15,689 nucleotides of DNA from CAYWTX01 sp964461295 (GCA_964461295.1 CAYWTX010000356.1:1-15689), one strand, 5' to 3'; shown: positions 7,239 through 14,814, counted from the first letter of the stretch. Notes: generated from the sequence alone by a model not told the origin. Numbers and translations are program-made.

Positions 7239-7484
7239 TCACTTCCGCGGCTGGGCGGGGACCTCGGCGCGGACTTGCGCGCCCTGGGCGCTGGAACGGA
7301 AACCGATGCTGCCCCCGATGGCGGTGGCGCGCTCCCCCATCGTGCCCAGCCCAAACCCGTGATGGTTCGCCTGCCCGTTGGCGAAGCCCCTGCCGTCGTC
7401 GGCGACGACCATCCAAAGCCTGCCGCCACTGGCCCGCCGGCGAGCCCTGTTGTCGCCGCCCGCCCGTGCACCCATGGCATTCAT
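7239..7484 (-). pseudogene. Histidine-kinase ATPase-domain fragment (NarL/HisKA_3 type)
   Basis: An 81-codon frame whose last ~60 residues match the C-terminal half of a HATPase_c domain: GGRLWMVVADDGRGF (G1 box), then GFGLGTMGERATAIGG (G2 box, as in NarX/DegS-type kinases), and a final strand region ending VRAEVP. The dimerisation/phosphoacceptor region is absent, and the N box is missing or decayed in the first 20 residues (MNAMGARAGGDNRARRRA). A HATPase fold needs about 120-130 residues, so this cannot be a working kinase or a full RsbW-like protein. Its ATG overlaps the stop codon of the sheath gene (ATGA at 7481-7484), so it may still be translated. Most likely a 5'-truncated remnant joined to the sheath gene by a deletion or insertion. 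Confidence 0.6.
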
Positions 7485-8995
7485 TCATCCCATCGCCCCG
7501 CGACGGGCGCCGGCGGGTCCGCCAGCGACATCATTCCCCGCAGCCGCACCACGTCCCGGCCCTGCACGCTCAGCAGCGCCGTCAGGCCCTGTTGCCCGAT
7601 CCGCTCGCCCGCCCGATCGCTCAAGTACACCTCCGCGCACGGCATGACGCGGCGATTCGCCGCTTCCGTCGTCACGTGCATCGGCAGGTTCCCAACGTCG
7701 CGGTAGAGCTCCGTCGACAGCTCCCAGCCGCGGTCGGTGAAGCTCGACCCCAGCGCCTGGGCCAGCACGAAACCGGCGCTGCCCCACAGGTACGCCTCGT
7801 GCCCGCTCCGGGCGTCGAGCTCCTCGAAACGGAACGAGTCAATCGGCTCGGTGGCCGCGCCGTATGGCAACCGCAGCAGGAATCGCGGCAGACCCAGCGC
7901 CACGTACTTCGCCTCCGCCATCTGGCGGACCTGGGCCCACGCCGCGGCCGCCGACGCCTCGCCGGCCCGCGTCCAGTCCTCCGGGTTGGGTGTGGCGGCG
8001 ATGGACTCGCATCCGAGCATGTCGTCCTTCGCCCCCGCCAGGAGCGGAGCGCCCGCCGCCTTCGCGATCACCGCCAGGCGGGCCACCAGCGCCGCCTCGC
8101 TCAGCGTCCTGCCAAACGTGTAGTTGCCCACAACGGCCGCCCACGGCCGGCCCCCCTGCGTCCGCAACGGGCGCTCCACCAGAAGGCGGGCCAGGCCCGA
8201 CCGTTCCAGGTCGCCGGAAAGGTCCTCAGCCAGTTCCGACAGCGACACGTCCACCAGGTGCAGCGTGAGGTCCTCATCCGTCTCCAGCGACGTGACGAGA
8301 AAATGCACCGCCCGCCACGCCGCCTCGACGGCCTGAAAAGCCGGGTGATGCAGCACGGCCCGCAGTTGGGCCGACATCGCCTGCTCGACCGTCGCCGTCA
8401 GGGCCTGCCGGTCGCGGGCAGCCTCGGGCACGACGTAGGGGCCGACGACGCTGCGGAGCAGGTTGTCGACTCCCTGACGGGCGGCCGGGGCGGGCGCGGG
8501 CCCGGCGACGTGGCTGGGACGCTTGCCCAGCAAGCCCTCCAGCAGGCCCGCGTCGGAAAGCGGCGGAGCCGCGGGCATCGTCGCCGCGGGCGGCGCGGCG
8601 CCGGCCGGGGCGGCGCCCGCCCACGACCGCACCTCGGCGGCCGCGACCGCGAACGTCGCGGGATCCGTCAGCCGCCGCCGCAAGTCGCGCAGCGACCCGA
8701 AGACTTCCAGCTTCTCCACCAGCCGGTCGGGGTGGAAGTCCTCCACTTCACGGACCTCCATCCCGGCCGTCGGGGCCCCGCCCACCGGCAGCAGGATCTT
8801 CGTGCCCAACTCTGCCAAGGCAGTCTCGTAGTTGTCCACGTCAATCTGCACCGGCTCACGCGACGCGAGGTCCGGATCGGACGCCCCGCGGCCGGCACGG
8901 CCGCTGAAGTCGCCCATGAGGAGAATGCGGAAGGGCTGCTGCTCGTTTGCGCCCGGCCCGCCATGGTCGAATCTGCCGATGGAAATGCGCGACAT
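7481..8995 (-). CDS. tssC: Fused TssB-TssC type VI-like contractile sheath protein
   Basis: 504 residues. Residues 20-115 are TssB/VipA-like: PFRILLMGDFSGR, IDVDNYETALAELGTKILLP, EDFHPDRLVEKLEVFGSLRDLRRRL. A Pro/Ala-rich linker follows (about 125-172). Residues 175-495 are TssC/VipB-like: VVGPYVVP, LHHPAFQAVEAAWRAVHFLV, LTLHLVDVS, WAAVVGNYTF, AGAPLLAGA, ALGLPRFLLRLPYG, FEELD, YLWGSAGFVLAQAL and CAEVYLSDR. In type VI systems TssB and TssC are separate and build the contracting sheath. The protein stops at SLADPPAPVAGRWDE, where classical TssC continues for about another 110 residues with its C-terminal sheath domain, so it is either a compact fused form or truncated. The start has a strong AAGGAGG 6 bases upstream. 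No other Tss gene lies in the window. Confidence 0.85.
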   Translation of the reverse strand: MSRISIGRFDHGGPGANEQQPFRILLMGDFSGRAGRGASDPDLASREPVQIDVDNYETALAELGTKILLPVGGAPTAGMEVREVEDFHPDRLVEKLEVFGSLRDLRRRLTDPATFAVAAAEVRSWAGAAPAGAAPPAATMPAAPPLSDAGLLEGLLGKRPSHVAGPAPAPAARQGVDNLLRSVVGPYVVPEAARDRQALTATVEQAMSAQLRAVLHHPAFQAVEAAWRAVHFLVTSLETDEDLTLHLVDVSLSELAEDLSGDLERSGLARLLVERPLRTQGGRPWAAVVGNYTFGRTLSEAALVARLAVIAKAAGAPLLAGAKDDMLGCESIAATPNPEDWTRAGEASAAAAWAQVRQMAEAKYVALGLPRFLLRLPYGAATEPIDSFRFEELDARSGHEAYLWGSAGFVLAQALGSSFTDRGWELSTELYRDVGNLPMHVTTEAANRRVMPCAEVYLSDRAGERIGQQGLTALLSVQGRDVVRLRGMMSLADPPAPVAGRWDE

Positions 8996-9001
8996 GCCCG
9001 G

Positions 9002-9008
9002 CCTCCTT
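9002..9008 (-). promoter_or_regulatory. Strong Shine-Dalgarno of the sheath gene
   Basis: AAGGAGG on the minus strand, 6 bases before the ATG at 8995. It is the best ribosome site in the window and implies efficient translation of the sheath protein independent of the upstream MBOAT gene. Confidence 0.8.
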
Positions 9009-9163
9009 GCGATGGTTGGGCCGTCCTACGCGGAGCGGCATGGAAGCATTCTCTCGTATCGGCCCTGCATCCGCAACAGGGAAGTGAAGCCAGGGCGGCA
9101 TGGCCGTCTCGGCGCCCTCGCCGGTTCGGCACGAAGGGCCGAGATCCGGTACCCCACGGCGCG

Positions 9164-10555
9164 CTAGAAACGGAAATAGATGAAGGGATTGAAGCCATCC
9201 AGGACAAGTGCGACCGACGACCAGGCGAAGATGCCTAGGGCCGCGAGGAAGTAGGCGCAGCGGCCCCACCGTTGCTCTTCGGCGCGGGCAAGCAGGCGAG
9301 CGATCGCGGGGGTCGCCCCGACCGCGGCGACCAGATACCACGGCCAGTGGTGCAGCAATCCCAACGCCCCGAGCGTGGACGGATGCCCGAGGCCGTAGGC
9401 GCCGAAGAGAGCCCCGAACCACTTGCCCATGAGGGCGAAGTCCTCAATGCGGAACATCACCCACCCCATCGTGAAGACGAGGATCGTGTAGCCGTGCCTG
9501 GCGACGGCGGGCAACCGCTCGAGCATCCGACCCCAGAAAAGCTTTTCGGCGATCAGGATGAGGCCGAAGTAAGACCCCCAGCAAACGAAGTTCCAGCTTG
9601 CACCATGCCACAGACCCGTCAAGGCCCACACGGCCATCAGGTTCACCGTCCGTCGCGCGCTGCCGACGCGGCTTCCGCCCAGGGGGATATAGACGTAATC
9701 GCGGAAGAAGCTGGACAGCGAGATGTGCCATCGCCGCCAGAAATCCGTCACGGATTGGGCGATGTATGGATAGTTGAAGTTCTCCAGGAAGTGGAAGCCG
9801 AACATGCGAGCAAGGCCAATGGCCATATCCGAATACGCGGAGAAATCAAAGTAGATCTGGAAAGAGTAGGCGGCTATCGCGGCCCATGCCGGCAGAGCTC
9901 CGACGGTTGGGTCCTGGGCGAGCAGGGCGTCGGCGACCTTGCCCATCGTGTTGGCGATCAGCACCTTCTTGCCAAGACCGATGCAGAACCTCCGCAACCC
10001 CAAGGCGAAATCGGCCAGGTTCTCCCTGCGGCCCACGATCTCGCCTTCAATGGTCTCGTAGCGGACGATCGGCCCGGCAATCAGGTGCGGAAACATCGTG
10101 AGATAGGTGCCGAAGCAGAGCGGGTTGGGTTGCGGGCGGACCCTGCGCCGATATACGTCCACGAGGTACGAAACCGCCATGAACGTGTAGAACGATATGC
10201 CGATGGGCAGGGCGACGTGGGGTACGGGCCATGCCAGGCCGAACAGGTCGCTCAGGTTCGTCACCGCGAACCCGGCGTACTTGAAGACGCCGATGCCCAG
10301 CAGATTGACGGCCACGCCGCCGACAAGGACCGCCTTTTCGCGCCGCGGGCAAGCCAGCATGGCGTGGGCCAGCCCCCAATTCATTGCGATTGAGGCAATC
10401 ATCAGAACAACATAAAGGGGCTCGCCCCACGCATAAAATGCCAGCGACACCATCAACAGAAGCAGGTTCCGCCACATGCGGTTCGGGCAGGCGAAGTACC
10501 CCGCGAGCGTCAGCGGGAGAAAGAAGAACAGGAAGACAAGGCTTGAGAAGACCAT
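9164..10555 (-). CDS. MBOAT-family O-acyltransferase, AlgI-like
   Basis: 463 residues, an integral membrane protein with about ten hydrophobic segments, starting with MVFSSLVFLFFFLPLTLAGY. MBOAT proteins of the AlgI/DltB/PatA group pass an acyl (usually acetyl) group across the inner membrane to a surface polymer. Diagnostic motifs: LPIGISFYTF (116-125), FPHLIAGPIVRY (155-166), IYFDFSAYSDMAIG (234-247), NFNYPY followed by DFWRRWHISLSSFFRDYVYIPLGGSR (271-296, with H277), and TGLWHGASWNF with the conserved membrane His317. It follows the DHHW/AlgJ-like gene by 9 bases (GGAG overlaps the end of that gene), the normal arrangement for a two-component polysaccharide O-acetylation system. Which polymer is modified is unknown; no alginate or cellulose synthesis gene is seen nearby. 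Confidence 0.94.
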   Translation of the reverse strand: MVFSSLVFLFFFLPLTLAGYFACPNRMWRNLLLLMVSLAFYAWGEPLYVVLMIASIAMNWGLAHAMLACPRREKAVLVGGVAVNLLGIGVFKYAGFAVTNLSDLFGLAWPVPHVALPIGISFYTFMAVSYLVDVYRRRVRPQPNPLCFGTYLTMFPHLIAGPIVRYETIEGEIVGRRENLADFALGLRRFCIGLGKKVLIANTMGKVADALLAQDPTVGALPAWAAIAAYSFQIYFDFSAYSDMAIGLARMFGFHFLENFNYPYIAQSVTDFWRRWHISLSSFFRDYVYIPLGGSRVGSARRTVNLMAVWALTGLWHGASWNFVCWGSYFGLILIAEKLFWGRMLERLPAVARHGYTILVFTMGWVMFRIEDFALMGKWFGALFGAYGLGHPSTLGALGLLHHWPWYLVAAVGATPAIARLLARAEEQRWGRCAYFLAALGIFAWSSVALVLDGFNPFIYFRF

Positions 10556-10564
10556 CGGTCGATG

Positions 10565-11893
10565 TCACTCCGGTTCCTTCAGTTCACTCAACCCAAGGAT
10601 CCACGATTGACTGCCGATGAGAAGCACGTCGCTGATGCTGTTGTCCTGAATGAACGCGCTGAGGTGGAAGTCCCGCCCAACTTGCGACCGGAAGTGCCGC
10701 AAGTCCACGAAATGGGTGTGGGCGAAATGGCTGGCGATGAGAGGTTCCATCGCGTTCTTCATGGAATCGCCCAGCGCAAGCAGGCGGCCGCCTCGGGCAT
10801 CCGCCGAGGAATAGCGAACCCACCCGTAGTCGCGGCCGAAGTAGTCGTTGTAGTGGTTGGCGTAGGTATCCATGCTGGCTGATCCGTGGAAATACTTGCC
10901 ACGCATGTTGCGAGCATCCAGGTTCGTGCAGGGTATGCTCATTGCCAAAGGTCCCGCGGCGAAGTCCACTCCTTCCAACACGTCGGGGTAGTCGTTGCAG
11001 CCGCCTCCCCGCCGAGCGTGACTGCCAAGAAAGGTCACGCCTGGCACTTGGTGCCATCGCAATACAGCCACAGGCGGGCCCAGGTTGGGGTTCCTTGTCG
11101 CCATCAGACGGTGGAGTTCCCTGTAGGCGGCGTACGTTCCGCGCATGGACCAATGGTGGTCTGACCGGTAGTGAAGTTCCATGCCGGCTACGGGTCCTTG
11201 CCCTTCACCCGCCCAAGCGCAGGGGATCTCCGCTCCCAGCGATTGGCGCAACCGGCGCAAGTACCGGTCCCCCGCCAAGTGCGTCCTGACGTTCCGTGGG
11301 CATGGGTCCGAGAGGGCATACCAGTCCCCGGCGGACAGGTCGGCGAACACCCAGAAGCGGACTCGCGGGTTCTCTGCCGCCCACGCTCGGTAGCGATGAG
11401 CTTGCGAGTCAATTGCCCCGATATCGGCTTGGCGGTACGGCAACGGAAGGTCGGCCAGTCGGTCCTGGTTGGGCAAGATGACGATCCGGTTCGGCAGCAC
11501 TGCATAGGGCACCCAGTCGCCCGGGAACGCCAGGCAGGCCAATCGGTTCGTCGCCCTTCTCCCCTGCGCATACCGTTGCACCAACCGTTCGCGGAGAGGG
11601 AAGTTGTCGCTCGCCGCCGATTCCATCGCCTTCTGGAAGAACCCCGAAGCGATGCGCTTCAGGGTGGCCCTGGGAAACCCAGTGCGCACCCGCCCCAGCA
11701 TCGCGTCTACCTGGTCGGAACCCTCCCGCGAAGCCTTGTCGCGAACCTGACTCACGCCGACCGCACAGTACCACAGGAATACGCCGAATTGCAGGCCGAG
11801 CGTGGCGATGATGAAGGCGGCATGCGGCCGGCGACGGCCTCTTGCCAAGGGGGGCACACCCATGGCCGCGCCTGACTGTCCCGCATGGGGCAT
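10565..11893 (-). CDS. DHHW/AlgJ-like membrane-anchored acetyltransferase partner
   Basis: 442 residues from the ATG at 11893. A basic N-terminus (RGRRRPH) precedes one membrane segment (about 25-47), so it is anchored with its bulk in the periplasm. The name-giving motif DHHW is at 245-248 (SDHHWSMRGTYAAY), and a GDS block is at 375-377 (LLALGDSMKN), as in the SGNH-like AlgJ/AlgX/DHHW proteins that receive acetyl groups from an MBOAT partner and place them on exopolysaccharide. Catalysis by Ser376 with the DHHW Asp/His is inferred from that family. A TTG-initiated extension to 11953 is possible, and an internal ATG at 11863 is too; the chosen ATG has GGAGA 8 bases upstream. It is directly followed by the MBOAT gene. 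Confidence 0.85.
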   Translation of the reverse strand: MPHAGQSGAAMGVPPLARGRRRPHAAFIIATLGLQFGVFLWYCAVGVSQVRDKASREGSDQVDAMLGRVRTGFPRATLKRIASGFFQKAMESAASDNFPLRERLVQRYAQGRRATNRLACLAFPGDWVPYAVLPNRIVILPNQDRLADLPLPYRQADIGAIDSQAHRYRAWAAENPRVRFWVFADLSAGDWYALSDPCPRNVRTHLAGDRYLRRLRQSLGAEIPCAWAGEGQGPVAGMELHYRSDHHWSMRGTYAAYRELHRLMATRNPNLGPPVAVLRWHQVPGVTFLGSHARRGGGCNDYPDVLEGVDFAAGPLAMSIPCTNLDARNMRGKYFHGSASMDTYANHYNDYFGRDYGWVRYSSADARGGRLLALGDSMKNAMEPLIASHFAHTHFVDLRHFRSQVGRDFHLSAFIQDNSISDVLLIGSQSWILGLSELKEPE

Positions 11894-11901
11894 GCAGCGG
11901 T

Positions 11902-11906
11902 TCTCC
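11902..11906 (-). promoter_or_regulatory. Shine-Dalgarno deciding the DHHW gene start
   Basis: GGAGA on the minus strand, 8 bases before the ATG at 11893. The alternative starts at 11953 (TTG) and 11863 (ATG) have no comparable site. Confidence 0.55.
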
Positions 11907-11926
11907 GCGTTTCCTCGAGCACTGGG

Positions 11927-11953
11927 CGTATACAGTATCGGCCGTTGCGCCAA
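11927..11953 (-). promoter_or_regulatory. Weak candidate promoter for the DHHW-MBOAT pair
   Basis: Minus-strand TTGGCG (11953-11948), 15 bases, then TATACG (11932-11927), about 27 bases ahead of the Shine-Dalgarno-supported start region. Spacing is short and both boxes are imperfect. It is the best match in the 200-base gap behind the repressor gene. Confidence 0.22.
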
Positions 11954-12094
11954 CGTCTATGGGTCGCTATGGACGCCAACACCTCCGGGCGACAACACGA
12001 AGAGTGCCCGCCGCGAGCGAAAAGGCTGATGGCTGACAGGCTGAAGAGACGCCGCAAGCGGAGTCGCGCATCCGCCGACGGCGGGGCGGCGGCG

Positions 12095-13132
12095 TCACCG
12101 CACGCGGGCCAGCACTTGCAGCGCCCAGACGACGGCCCTCCGCGGGAATTCCTGGACCGGGTACTGCTCGTTGACCGGCACCAGATGGACCTGCCCGCCG
12201 CAACCGCGGAACAGCTTGCACGTTACCCCGATCTGGTTGCGGAGCTGGACGACGGCGGGCTTGCCTTCCTCGGCCGGGATGGAAGGGCTCAGGACGACCA
12301 GGTCGCCGTGGAGGAACTCCGGGGCCATGGAATCGCCGTCGATCCGCAGCGCGAACGCGTCGTGGTGGCGAGCCTTGAGCCGCTCGGCGGCGACGAACTC
12401 GCAGACGTTGTCGGCTCCGGGGCTTGGCAGGACGACGCGTTGCACGGCGCCGCTTTCGGCCTGTGCGGGCGCGATGGCCTCGGCGGCCGCCGGGGCGGCC
12501 TGGACGCTCTGCGCCGCATGCCTCGACACGATCTCCTGAAGCGTGGTGACGGTGGCGGCCTCATCCTTGTCGGCCCAGAAGTGCGGCAGGCCGGCGGCGG
12601 TGCGGCCGAGGACGGGAATCCATGAGATGCGTGCCTGGTCGGCGGATGTGACGGGGGTTGGCGCTGACCGCTGCGGCCTGGCCGTCGGGAAGGCGATACG
12701 GGACGCGGCAGCCCTGGCCATCGCCTCGGCGTTCTCTCCACGCCCGGCCAGCGCCGCCTCCTTGGCGGGGAAGCCCATGGCGGCCTGGAGGATGTCGAGG
12801 AAGGAAGCCAGGGCGGGGCCGGCGTCGGGATGGGCGGCCAGCAGTTCAGCGGCCCGGCGTACGGCTGGGTGATCGGCCGTGGACGTGGACTCCGTTCTCG
12901 AACCTTCGCCCGTCAGCAGCCAGCGAAGATCGACCCGGGCGATCCGGCTGATCTTCAGCAGCACGTCGGCCGGAGGAACGCGACTGCCTTCATAGTAGTC
13001 GTAGGTGCTTGCAGACAGCCCCAACTTCTTGGCAAATGCAGACTTACCCCTCGGGCCCTCGCACTCCCGTCGGAGCTGAGCGACCCGTCCACAAATCGAC
13101 GGACGGGAAATGTCCGACGATTTTTTACGCAC
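12095..13132 (-). CDS. XRE-type repressor with S24 (LexA/CI-like) self-cleavage domain
   Basis: 345 residues. Residues 15-75 form a Cro/CI helix-turn-helix (FAKKLGLSASTYDYYEGSRVPPADVLLKISRIARVDLRWLLTGEG). The C-terminal S24 domain has the catalytic Ser268 in DGDSMAPEF, Lys306 in GVTCKLFRG, and a likely cleavage dipeptide Ala180-Gly181 in VLGRTAAGLPHFW. The S-K spacing (38) is like LexA, but AG lies 88 residues before the Ser, against about 35 in LexA, because of an Ala-rich insert near 205-230. Such proteins bind operators and cut themselves after RecA-type or other stress activation; whether this one cleaves is inference. The start is GTG at 13132, since no ATG precedes the HTH, with AAGGA a rather distant 12 bases upstream. 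It is divergent from the small plus-strand frame at 13235. No phage structural gene is present nearby. Confidence 0.9.
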   Translation of the reverse strand: MRKKSSDISRPSICGRVAQLRRECEGPRGKSAFAKKLGLSASTYDYYEGSRVPPADVLLKISRIARVDLRWLLTGEGSRTESTSTADHPAVRRAAELLAAHPDAGPALASFLDILQAAMGFPAKEAALAGRGENAEAMARAAASRIAFPTARPQRSAPTPVTSADQARISWIPVLGRTAAGLPHFWADKDEAATVTTLQEIVSRHAAQSVQAAPAAAEAIAPAQAESGAVQRVVLPSPGADNVCEFVAAERLKARHHDAFALRIDGDSMAPEFLHGDLVVLSPSIPAEEGKPAVVQLRNQIGVTCKLFRGCGGQVHLVPVNEQYPVQEFPRRAVVWALQVLARVR

Positions 13133-13222
13133 TTGCGAAAAATATCCTTGACTAGTCCTGCGAATGCGAATAAACGATAGCAGCCTCGACGCAGGTCATC
13201 GATTCTAACGTGTCTTGCGTCC
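13133..13222. promoter_or_regulatory. Divergent control region with palindrome over a candidate -35 box
   Basis: The gap between the repressor and the small plus-strand frame is AT-richer than its surroundings. It holds a perfect 8-base palindrome GACTAGTC (13150-13157) that overlaps a plus-strand TTGACT (13148-13153). A weak TAAACG follows at 13171-13176 with 17-base spacing. GCGAA occurs three times in direct orientation (13135, 13160, 13166). This layout fits an autoregulated repressor operator, but binding is not shown by sequence alone. Confidence 0.4.
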
Positions 13223-13234
13223 GGAGCAAGCGAA

Positions 13235-13432
13235 ATGTCGGGTCATTCCCTTAATCTCGACGAGATGCTCTCCAACATGGACCAGAAGCTTCAGCTCCTT
13301 GGCCTCCAGAGGCAACTGCTGCTCTTCCTGGCAAGATATGGCCGGAACGACGGTTCCGGCCGGAGGCGAAGTGCGCGGCGCGCCGGCCGCGGCGGAACCC
13401 GCCGTGGCGGCCCTCACCGGCTGCGGCGGTAA
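13235..13432 (+). CDS. Possible 65-residue leucine-rich, Arg-tailed small protein
   Basis: Not a family I recognise. The first 38 residues (LNLDEMLSNMDQKLQLLGLQ, then RQLLLFLARYGRN) look like an amphipathic, Leu-rich helix. The remaining 27 are almost all Arg, Gly, Ser and Ala, which could be a nucleic-acid-binding tail or simply GC-rich readthrough. For it: an ATG with GGAG 8 bases upstream (13223-13226), and a position directly divergent from the repressor across a possible operator, where repressor-controlled genes often sit. Against it: short length, and competing open frames on both strands over the same bases. Confidence 0.4.
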   Translation: MSGHSLNLDEMLSNMDQKLQLLGLQRQLLLFLARYGRNDGSGRRRSARRAGRGGTRRGGPHRLRR

Positions 13433-13662
13433 CGCGGTCCGGCCGCGCCGTGCCTTCCTCTCTTCCCGCGAACCCAGCCGGCCGAAGCGCATCTGCCTGT
13501 TGCGGGCCCACATTCCACCTCCAGCCGCAACCGGGATCTGGCGGGACTTCGGCCTGCTGCGCGGGCCAAGTCGCGAGTTTTGATTCTTTCACAACCGCTG
13601 AATCCCTGTCTCCTTCTGACCGCTGTCTGGCGTTGTTTCGGTCCATCCGGTATGATTCGCTC
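13433..13662 (+). other. Stretch before the propeller gene, no clear gene
   Basis: Open frames cross this stretch, but their translations are Pro/Ala/Ser/Cys-rich without motifs. At 13651-13656 TATGAT lies 6 bases before the propeller ATG, as would be expected for a leaderless transcript, but no good -35 box is at the right distance. Confidence 0.35.
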
Positions 13663-14814
13663 ATGCGTTCCATCTGCGACATCCGCCCGTTGACACATGG
13701 CCCCAAGCACCACTTCTTCGGCTACTTCAATGTCAACGCCTGGGACTGTTCCGGGCGCTGGCACCTCGCCCTGGAGAGCGACTTTCACGATCACCTGCCC
13801 GGCCCGGGCGACTTCGCCGTCGTCGGCCTGGCCGACCGGCTGACCGGCCAGTTCGTCCCTCGCGGGCGAACGGGGGCGTTCAACCTCCAGCAGGGATCGA
13901 TGTTGAACTGGATCGACGCCGGTCGCGGCGAGGAGTTCACCTTCAACGACTGGGACGACGGTCGGCTGGTCGCCCACGCGGTCCAGCTGCACGGCGGCGA
14001 GCGCACGATCGACCGCCCGATCGAGGCCGTGTCGCCGACAGCGCCGCGGGCGATCGGACTGAACTTCGCCCGCATGGCGCAGTGCCGCCCGATGGTCGGT
14101 TACGCCAGCCCGGCCGCTCCGCCGCCGCTGGTGCCGCAGCCGGCCGACGACGGCCTGTTCCTCATCGACCTGGCCGCGGGCACGAGCCGGCTTGTGCTCT
14201 CGGTGGCGGACGTGCTCGCCGCGGCTGGGTGGGATGTGCCGCCCGATCAGCCGTTCTGGCTGGACCACGTGTACCACAACCCTTCCGGCACGCGGATCTT
14301 CTTCCTGTGCCGGGCGAAGATGGAGGGCCGCAAGTTCCTCTCGTCCCTCTGGACGGCCGCGCCCGACGGCGGCGACCTTCGCTGCCAGATGAAACTGGGG
14401 ACGTGGGTGTCCCACTTCGCGTGGCTGGACGATCGGCGGATCATGCTGTCCACCGACGTGGTGCCCGGACACGCCGGGTTCGTCGTGTTCCACGACGGCG
14501 AGGGCGATTTCACGCCCGTCGGCCAGGGGGTGCTGCCGCGCGACGGCCACAACGCCCTGTCGCCCGACGGCGAGTGGATCGCCCTCGACACGTACCCCGA
14601 CGACGGCAAGTCGGAACTGATGCTCTACCATCTGGAACGCAACGAGAAGATCACGCTGGGGCGGCTGGACTCGCCCAAGCCGTTCCGCTTCGACATCCGC
14701 TGCGACCTGCACCCGCGATGGAGCGCCGACGGCCGGTGCGTGACCTTCGACTCCATCCACGAAGGCAGCCGGCAAATCTACGCTGCCGACGTGTCGGGAA
14801 TCGTGGGGCGATGA
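13663..14814 (+). CDS. PD40/WD40-like beta-propeller protein, function unknown
   Basis: 383 residues without a signal peptide, so probably cytoplasmic. The repeated blade pattern is visible: DCSGRWHLALESD near the N-terminus, WLDHVYHNPSGTRIFFLCR, WVSHFAWLDDRRIMLSTD, GHNALSPDGEWIALDTYPDD and a TolB-like last blade HPRWSADGRCVTFDS with SRQIYAADV. The N-terminal GPKHHFFGYFNVNAWD resembles a motif I associate with uncharacterised propeller proteins of this kind. Such folds act as binding platforms or, in oligogalacturonate-lyase-like members, as enzymes; no function can be assigned. The start is the ATG before RSICDIRPLTHGPKHH; the longer frame from 13450 adds 71 residues of non-conserved character. 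There is no good Shine-Dalgarno. The stop overlaps a following ATG (ATGA at 14811-14814). Confidence 0.8.
   Translation: MRSICDIRPLTHGPKHHFFGYFNVNAWDCSGRWHLALESDFHDHLPGPGDFAVVGLADRLTGQFVPRGRTGAFNLQQGSMLNWIDAGRGEEFTFNDWDDGRLVAHAVQLHGGERTIDRPIEAVSPTAPRAIGLNFARMAQCRPMVGYASPAAPPPLVPQPADDGLFLIDLAAGTSRLVLSVADVLAAAGWDVPPDQPFWLDHVYHNPSGTRIFFLCRAKMEGRKFLSSLWTAAPDGGDLRCQMKLGTWVSHFAWLDDRRIMLSTDVVPGHAGFVVFHDGEGDFTPVGQGVLPRDGHNALSPDGEWIALDTYPDDGKSELMLYHLERNEKITLGRLDSPKPFRFDIRCDLHPRWSADGRCVTFDSIHEGSRQIYAADVSGIVGR

Noticed and set aside
7218..9238. Plus-strand open frame running across the sheath gene
   Set aside because: Arg/Pro/Ala-rich, motif-free; the TssB/TssC motifs on the minus strand explain this DNA.
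12095..13432. Prophage immunity region
   Set aside because: Only the repressor-like gene is present; no integrase, Cro, replication or structural phage gene is seen on either side.
13205..13513. 102-codon minus-strand frame over the small plus-strand gene
   Set aside because: Starts weakly, composition is GC-driven, no motif; the plus-strand frame has the better ribosome site. It cannot be fully excluded.
13215..13583. 122-codon plus-strand frame in another phase
   Set aside because: Ser/Cys/Pro/Arg-rich with no helix or motif pattern and no ribosome site as good as that of the frame at 13235.
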